NCBI RefSeq assembly: GCF_019097595.1
Contig: NC_080720.1
Span: 16,522,352-16,586,351, forward strand
DNA: 64,000 bases
Direction: 5' to 3'
Origin: Hemibagrus wyckioides
Taxonomy: Eukaryota > Chordata > Actinopteri > Siluriformes > Bagridae
A model generated the notes under the pieces. The model saw nothing but the letters and a program-made list of their open reading frames with translations. It was not told the DNA's origin and ran no database searches. The position numbers and the translations under genes are program-made. Positions 58,679-64,000 of the stretch are shown here, piece by piece (positions within the stretch are counted from its first letter, which is position 1; each line of letters opens with the position of its first letter).

Positions 58679-60999
58679 ATGATGAACTTCAGAGGAGGAA
58701 CCGCGCTTCAGCAGCACCAGGATGTGGAGCCCGAGCCCGGATGGAGCGGACTGGACAACCCCTGGACCGGTCAGTTACTGACTTTTCTCTTTTTCTCTTA
58801 AGTATAAAGTCTTTTAAACACCGCGGTATTACAAAAAAAACCGCAATCGGAATATCGTTTTATTTGGTTAGATGATTTGGAGAAAATCTGTTCGGCTAAT
58901 CGATATTTGGCTAATCTCTTTACGGACACGATCATTACGGTATGCTAAAGCTAGCGGACAAAGCGGCAGACTCCGGTGAAACGAGCAGGGAAGAAATAAA
59001 CAGTGTTAATGTTTTCAGATATGTTAAAATCAACTTTTTTTTATAAAGTCGTAATGTTTATTTAACGCTTATTAAAGTTTACTAAGACAAGCCGAAGAGT
59101 ATTAGCAAAGATTAGCTAGACGGCTAGTTAGCATGTAGCTAAGTAATTGTTTTTCAGTGTTCATAGTTTTTTTAAAGAGTGAATAAAACAAGTTAAAATG
59201 TTTACAATAACATAATCTATTTTATTATTTGAACGATTTTTCATTGTCCGTGTTTGTCGAGTTGTTAAAGCGGAGAGAGGAAGGGGCTGTGAGGAAAGGC
59301 AGCTAGCTGAACAAAACCAATCGCTAGAAATAAATGGAGCTAATGCAGAGGGCAGCTTAGGCAAAAATATCAAGCTGTCTGTTTCACTTCTGTTCAGCAA
59401 GGATTTGTTTATAGCTGTAATGAATAAAATAGTTAGGAGTAGTGTCATTTACAATAAAGGGCGAATTTTTTAGAGGAGACACAAATGGATTCAAAGGGGA
59501 TGTGAAGCATTGGAGTAAGGAAATGATAAAGAAACACACTGTAATAGAAATGTAGTTTAATCTGCATTGTTTTGGGGAAGATACTTTTGAGCATTGAGAT
59601 AAGTGACCAGTGTGACTAACAGTGAAGCCGTGATAGCGTAAGTAACTCCTATAAATGCAGAATATAAATACTGAGTTTTTCTGCACTGTTATAGGAAGAT
59701 TACAGTAATATAACTTGTGTAAGTATGTCTTGTTTTGATAGGGAGGTTTTCCTGCTTTACAAAACATACACAGTGCTATTAAAAAGTGTTTCTGCTTCGT
59801 TTTATGAGATGTTTTTAAATGTGCCTCATTGTCTGTTCATCTTGTTTGACACAGGGACACAGAGGGAGACGTTTGTGTTTCCGGAGGATGAGGACGATGA
59901 CAACTGGCCTATGAGAAGCCACTCTCCTGTATGGATCCCACCACCTGTGGGGAGCCCAGCCCCACCTATGAGAGGTCCCTTTTCCGTATGGACCCCACCA
60001 CCTGTGAGGAGCCCATCCCCTCCTATGAGAGGCCTCTCTCATGTATGGACCCCACCACCTGTGAGGAGCCCATCCCCACCTATGAGAGGCCTCTCTCCTG
60101 TATGGACCCCACCACCTGTGACGAGCCCATCCCCACCTATGAGAGGCCTCTCTCCTGTATGGACCCCACCACCTGTGACGAGCCCATCCCCACCTATGAG
60201 AGGCCTCTCTCCTTTATGGATCCCGCCACCTGTGAGGAGCCCATCCCCACCTATGAGAGGCCTCTCTCCTGTATGGATCCCACCACCTGTGAGGAGCCCA
60301 TCCACACCTATGAGAGGCCTCTGTCCTGTATGGATCCCACCACCTGTGAGGAGCCCATCCACACCTATGAGAGGCCTCTCTCCTGTATGGATCCCACCAT
60401 CTGTGGGGAGCCTCTCTCCTCTATGGATCCCATCACCTGTATGGATCCCACCACCTGTGGGGAGCCCATCCCCACCTATGAGAGGCCTCTCTCCTTTATG
60501 GATCCCACCACCTGTGACGAGCCCATCCCCACCTATGAGAGGCCTCTCTCCTGTATGGATCCCACCACCTGTGGGGAGCCCATCCCCACCTATGAGAGGC
60601 CTCTCTCCTGTATGGATCCCACCACCTGTGGGGAGCCTCTCTCCTCTATGGAACCCACCACCTGTATGGATCCCACCACCTGTGGGGAGCCCATCTCCAC
60701 CTATGAGAGGCCTCTCTCCTGTATGGAGGAGACCATCCCCTTGCACAAACCCTTCCTCTGTGATGAATCCATCCCTAGTAATGCAACCATCCCCATTGAG
60801 GAGGCCATCACCTTCAGGGAATCCACAGCGTTTCACAGTTCCTCTGCCCCAGCCTCATGTCCAGATTAACCCCCACCACATTGTGGCTGGTCAGCAGTAT
60901 GTTCCTGTCCCACGCCAGGGCATAAGGAGGAGGAGGGACGAAGAGGATGATCAAGAAGCCCCTCCGAGTAGACGGCAGCATGTGGATCAGGATGGGTAG
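58679..60999 (+). CDS. unrecognised two-exon gene with 57-bp coding minisatellite
   Basis: Exon 1 58679-58769 (start at tandem ATGs, MMNFRGGTALQQ; the frame is open further upstream to 58514) is joined in phase 1 to 59855-60999 through GTCAGT and TTTGACACAG, giving 411 residues. After an acidic segment (FPEDEDDDNWPMR) about 260 residues consist of a 19-residue repeat with PPMRG core (PSPPMRGLSPVWIPPPV plus two), twelve cores in all, with some shortened units. The C-terminus is basic then acidic/polar (IRRRRDEEDDQEAPPSRRQH) and ends VDQDG. No signal peptide, membrane segment or known domain. Because 57 is a multiple of three, a second plus phase and one minus phase are also open across the array. 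I choose this phase because it matches the exon 1 splice phase and continues into charged flanks on both sides. Function unknown. Confidence 0.6.
59928..60715 (+). repeat. 57-bp coding minisatellite
   Basis: The CCTATGAGAGG motif recurs every 57 bp at about 59966, 60023, 60080, 60136, 60193, 60250, 60307, 60364, 60475, 60532, 60589 and 60700. The two larger gaps hold a truncated unit (CTCTCCTCTATGGATCCCAT-like). Units differ by a few substitutions, mostly at GG/AC alternatives within GTGxxGAGCCC. Confidence 0.93.
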
Positions 61000-61353
61000 C
61001 TGGGTTTCATCAGGAGGATCGTCCGATTCCCCGTTCACTGGGTTTCTATTTACATGGGAGAGCTGTAAGTTCAAAAGCTCAGTCATCACCTCATGTTCAT
61101 CACCTCATATCCATGATGTATGGTACGTATCTGTGGTAAGTATGTATGGTAAGTATTTCACCCCTAGATTTCAGCATTAGTGTTTTTTTCAGAGAGAGAT
61201 TTCAGCATTTTAAACATGTGGGGTGGTGAGCATCTGTTGTTTCTTTTGTATTTTGCATTTGTATTTAGTTTGTGTTAAATGTATAGGATTTTTATAATAT
61301 TACTGTTTATTTATATATTTATATATAATATATTATATATATTTAAAATTATT

Positions 61354-61359
61354 AATAAA
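61354..61359 (+). terminator. candidate poly(A) signal for the 58.7 kb gene
   Basis: AATAAA about 355 bp after the stop codon, in an AT-rich 3' region. Another at 61657-61662 lies inside the palindrome. Confidence 0.4.
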
Positions 61360-61510
61360 TAAATAGAAATTGTATTGTTGTAGAATCATGCATTGTTGTA
61401 AATATGTAAATATTACATTTTTAAGATTTAGATTTTAATATTAAGTTATACAAATGTAGTGTTGCGTTATAAAATGTAAAATAGTGTATAAAATATTAAT
61501 ATTTGTAATA

Positions 61511-62053
61511 GGTCTGTGTACTTTTTGGTATTTGAAGTTTCTTTTTATGAAACAGAAACAAAAAAACGAAAATGAAATTGTTTTTTAATTATGTGATGAA
61601 AATGTCAGACACCTTTTTAAAATTTGACTTGATTTTCTTTTCTCATTTATACTTTAAATAAAGAAAGTTCTATATCATAGAAACGGAAAACAGCTGCATT
61701 TTCTTTGTCTAAAACCGGCCGTATCTCTTCTTCTGTCATTTGTGGCAGCGTGCAGTGTTCTACCGTGGTGAAGTTAGTTATACAGACACACGGAAGCGGT
61801 ATTTTCGCGGTATTTTTTCCACAAATGACAGAAGAAGAGATACGGCCGGTTTTAGACAAAGAAAATGCAGCTGTTTTTCCATTTCTATGCTATAGAACTT
61901 TCTTTAGTTAAAGTATAAATGAGGAAAGAAAATCAAGACTAATTTTAAAAAGGTGTCTGACATTTTCATCACATAATTAAAAAACAATTTCATTTTCGTT
62001 TTTTTGTTTCTGTTTATCAAAAGAAACTTCAAATACCAAAAAGTACACAGACC
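61511..62053. mobile_element. 543-bp near-perfect palindrome with 6-bp flanking direct repeats
   Basis: Arms 61511-61745 and 61819-62053 (235 bp each) are inverse copies with only about ten differences by eye, around a 73-bp unique loop (61746-61818). GTAATA flanks both sides (61505-61510 and 62054-62059), which suggests a transposition target duplication. The matching minus and plus frames (MSKTGRISSSVICG in both) are consequences of the symmetry. No transposase. It would fold into a very long hairpin if transcribed. Confidence 0.92.
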
Positions 62054-62059
62054 GTAATA

Positions 62060-62280
62060 AGTGTACAGTTTGTCATTGCTTATAAATAGTTAATAAATTA
62101 TTTTTTGGTTCAATTCACACATGTCTCAAGTGTCTTTTTTTTATAACACATCATAAACATTTCTCATTTGTTTCTCATATAATTACACAGTAAAAAGAGT
62201 AGAGTATTGCTGTATTACATATCAGTATTTTTCTAAAACAACAGCCATGTTACTGTGTGAAATGCTGTCAGAGAGAGACA

Positions 62281-62317
<37 letters not shown>

Positions 62318-62344
62318 GAGATGAATCACTGAAAGCTAAATAAA
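62060..62344. other. non-coding with (GT)n
   Basis: GT run about 62284-62314. Nothing else recognised. Confidence 0.45.
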
Positions 62345-62480
62345 ATCAGAAGGTTGTGAGTTCCAATCCCAGATCCACCACAAGGCCCTCAACCCTCAAT
62401 TACTCAGTTGTATAAAATAAGATAATATGTAAGTCTCTCTGGATAAGGGCATCTGCTAAATGCCAGAAACGTAAATGTAA
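62345..62480 (+). mobile_element. tRNA-derived SINE, family 2, 5'-truncated
   Basis: Starts at the B-box-like GTGAGTTCCAATCCC and continues AAGGCCCTCAACCCTCAATT, CAGTTGTATAAAATAAGATA, CTCTGGATAAGGGCATCTGC, ending AAATGTAAATG. The A-box is missing, as expected for incomplete reverse transcription. Confidence 0.75.
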
Positions 62481-63067
62481 ATGTCTGATATCTGCCTCTT
62501 GTCTCCTCAGTTCTGGTTAAACCTATGAGAGTGTCACACTTATTCAGAACACATGTCACTAAGACCTGTTACAAACATATTCTGTCTAATTTAACTCTGA
62601 ATGAAATAAAACTTCATAAACCTCCTGATATTAATTATACTATTTTCCTTCCACCCTCATCGTCCTGACTCCTGACCCTGAGGCTGACCAGTGTGCCTGC
62701 ACACCAGGGGATAGTGGATAGTAAAATTGCTTTATCTTCTTCATATCTGTCTGTTGGATTTTTTAATACATTTTGGACTTGTTTAATTTTGGACTGCAGT
62801 TGTTGTGTCTGTTATCCAGTGTGACAGTGCTGTTAAAGATTTAATATAATTATATATATAAATATATATATATATTTATTTTTTTTTTTATTCTAAAAGC
62901 TAATATCAGGTTCATTGTGAGAGAAGTTCACACTCTATAGCCACTGCAGAATATGGTTCCTGTATTTATGTCTGCTGTAAATGGAGTACACAGATATATA
63001 TTTTTCACAGACCAGTAATGTCTCAGGTGTCTGATGCGACTAATTTATAATTCAGTGATTCATCAGA
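62481..63067. other. non-coding, nothing recognised
   Basis: AT-rich, with a short TA-rich run near 62840-62880. No exon supported. Confidence 0.4.
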
Positions 63068-63716
63068 ATCATTAAATCTAACGGGTGTGTAAATGTTGCA
63101 GTTATTGGTGTCTGATCTGTGTGAAGCACTGACTCACGGAGCTCATCTCCAGTCTCTGGATCATCTGCTGGAGCTTCAGAAAAGCAGACTGGCAGCACTG
63201 GAGTCACACTGGAACACCAGTGCTAAGGAGCTCAGTACTGAGTACAACACAGAGAGGTATACAGACATCTTTTCCATTCACAAACATGCTTTTCACTTAT
63301 TTATTTCTCTTATATTGCATGCCATGTATATTACATATGTTGTATATATCAGTGATGTTGCACTGGACTACTGAATAAGTACAAACTCATGACACTCATC
63401 CATGTCTTTGTATTCAGCTTAGATTTAAACTTGTTGTACATTATGAACATGTATAACAGGCTGTGTAAAAGTAATTATTTCTTTATTAACATGAAACTGT
63501 ACACAAACATATGCTACTACATTTAACAAAGACATGCCTGTGACTAAATAATAAATTCTGCTTAACTGAGTCTTGGCACTGATTTGAGATCAAGTGACTT
63601 TACTACAACATCAGTATCTGGTTAGTTTCTTTCACCCTTCTAACAGTGTCCAATGCTTTGATTGTGTTATGTTTTATCAGGGAGCAACTTTTTAAGCTCC
63701 AGCAGCAGGAGATTGA
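63068..63716 (+). pseudogene. partial duplicate of ccdc65 (exon 2, intron, start of exon 3)
   Basis: Almost identical to 44409-45071, including intron sequence (about 1% differences by eye), so it is a DNA-level duplicate and not a retrocopy. The exon 2 equivalent keeps its acceptor and donor but has an 18-bp in-frame deletion (SEAEQQSALAHG becomes CEALTHG) and a Ser-to-Cys change. The exon 3 equivalent stops after EQLFKLQQQEIE (63716) and is fused to unrelated sequence. With no exon 1 or 4-7 it cannot encode the protein. Confidence 0.88.
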
Positions 63717-63717
63717 G

Positions 63718-64000
63718 AATCTGTCTTTTCAACTCCTCCTATATAAATGAATATGGCATTGATAACAGCCAACATTAATCCTTTCACATCTTTTAGATAT
63801 AATCAGAATATATACACAGAGAATATAATAGTTTATACAAAAAATATCATAGATTGTTCCACAAAGTACATTGCATGCAAAGTTTCATTTACTTGCAAAT
63901 AGAAAAAAAAACATGACTTTTAGAAGCTATGACTTGGAGATGGAAGCCTAGAGGAACCTTGATACTACACCAAGCAGCAATTTGCAGAGACAGTCAACGC
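63718..64000 (+). repeat. third copy of the 39.27-39.55 kb block
   Basis: Matches 39272-39554 (AATCTGTCTTTTCAACTCCT through TTTGCAGAGACAG) more completely than the 54358-54690 copy does, with small deletions. Joined in mid-exon to the ccdc65 duplicate. Runs off the window end. Confidence 0.85.

Noticed and set aside
60039..60836. Minus-strand 265-residue frame with HTGERPL motifs resembling zinc-finger linkers
   Set aside because: It is the antisense of the 57-bp array; no Cys2His2 pairs accompany the linker-like motif, so the likeness is coincidental.
59931..60869. Alternative plus phase across the 57-bp array (DPTTCGEPIPTYERPLSCM repeats)
   Set aside because: It is open only because the unit is a multiple of three; it does not match the exon 1 splice phase or the charged flanking segments. 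Kept as an alternative under the gene entry only.

Overview
This window is vertebrate nuclear DNA, almost certainly from a teleost. It has spliced exons with GT/AG borders, dense CA/GA/TA/GATA microsatellites, Tc1-like DD34E transposons in every state of decay, tRNA-derived SINEs and hAT-like MITEs. A catfish or other otophysan is my guess from the repeat flavour; the sequence does not prove it. Host coding sequence is a small part of the 64 kb.

Layout. From 1 to about 37.8 kb is mostly intronic or intergenic DNA. Its only gene signals are on the minus strand: a probable 5' exon ending at a GTGAGT donor (37410) below a CCAAT-bearing promoter, and one 73-nt candidate internal exon (12634-12706). 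From 38 to 43 kb lie repeats, including one Tc1-like element with a full-length uninterrupted transposase frame (41174-42421). From 43.8 to 46.6 kb is a seven-exon plus-strand gene that I identify as ccdc65/drc2, a nexin-dynein regulatory complex subunit of motile cilia; its N-terminal exon is missing. From 49.0 to 51.8 kb are the first two coding exons of an activin receptor type-1B (ALK4) homologue: signal peptide and ligand-binding three-finger domain. No transmembrane or kinase exon follows in the remaining 12 kb. From 58.5 to 61.0 kb is an unrecognised two-exon gene with an NRF-1-type palindrome upstream and a 57-bp coding minisatellite.

The most striking structure is a recent mosaic segmental duplication. 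Blocks at 1125-1331, 1836-2255, 5803-5960 and 38714-39530 recur in the same order and strand at 51924-54690, with the intervening DNA deleted. Part of ccdc65 (exon 2, an intron, and the start of exon 3) recurs at 63068-63716, where it is cut in mid-exon and joined to a third copy of the 39.27-39.55 kb block. The copies look about 98-99% identical by eye. Comparing them dates later insertions: a 507-bp solo LTR with a 5-bp target duplication (52205-52711) and a roughly 660-bp interspersed repeat (53446-54106) are in the downstream copy only, and the upstream copy keeps the empty sites.

Other structures of note are a 543-bp near-perfect palindrome (61511-62053) flanked by 6-bp direct repeats, whose loop resembles a stretch of the acvr1b intron; a second inverted-repeat element (54693-55035); and a hAT-like MITE with a perfect 8-bp target duplication inside ccdc65 intron 1. 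The genes do not form one pathway, and no shared regulation is visible.
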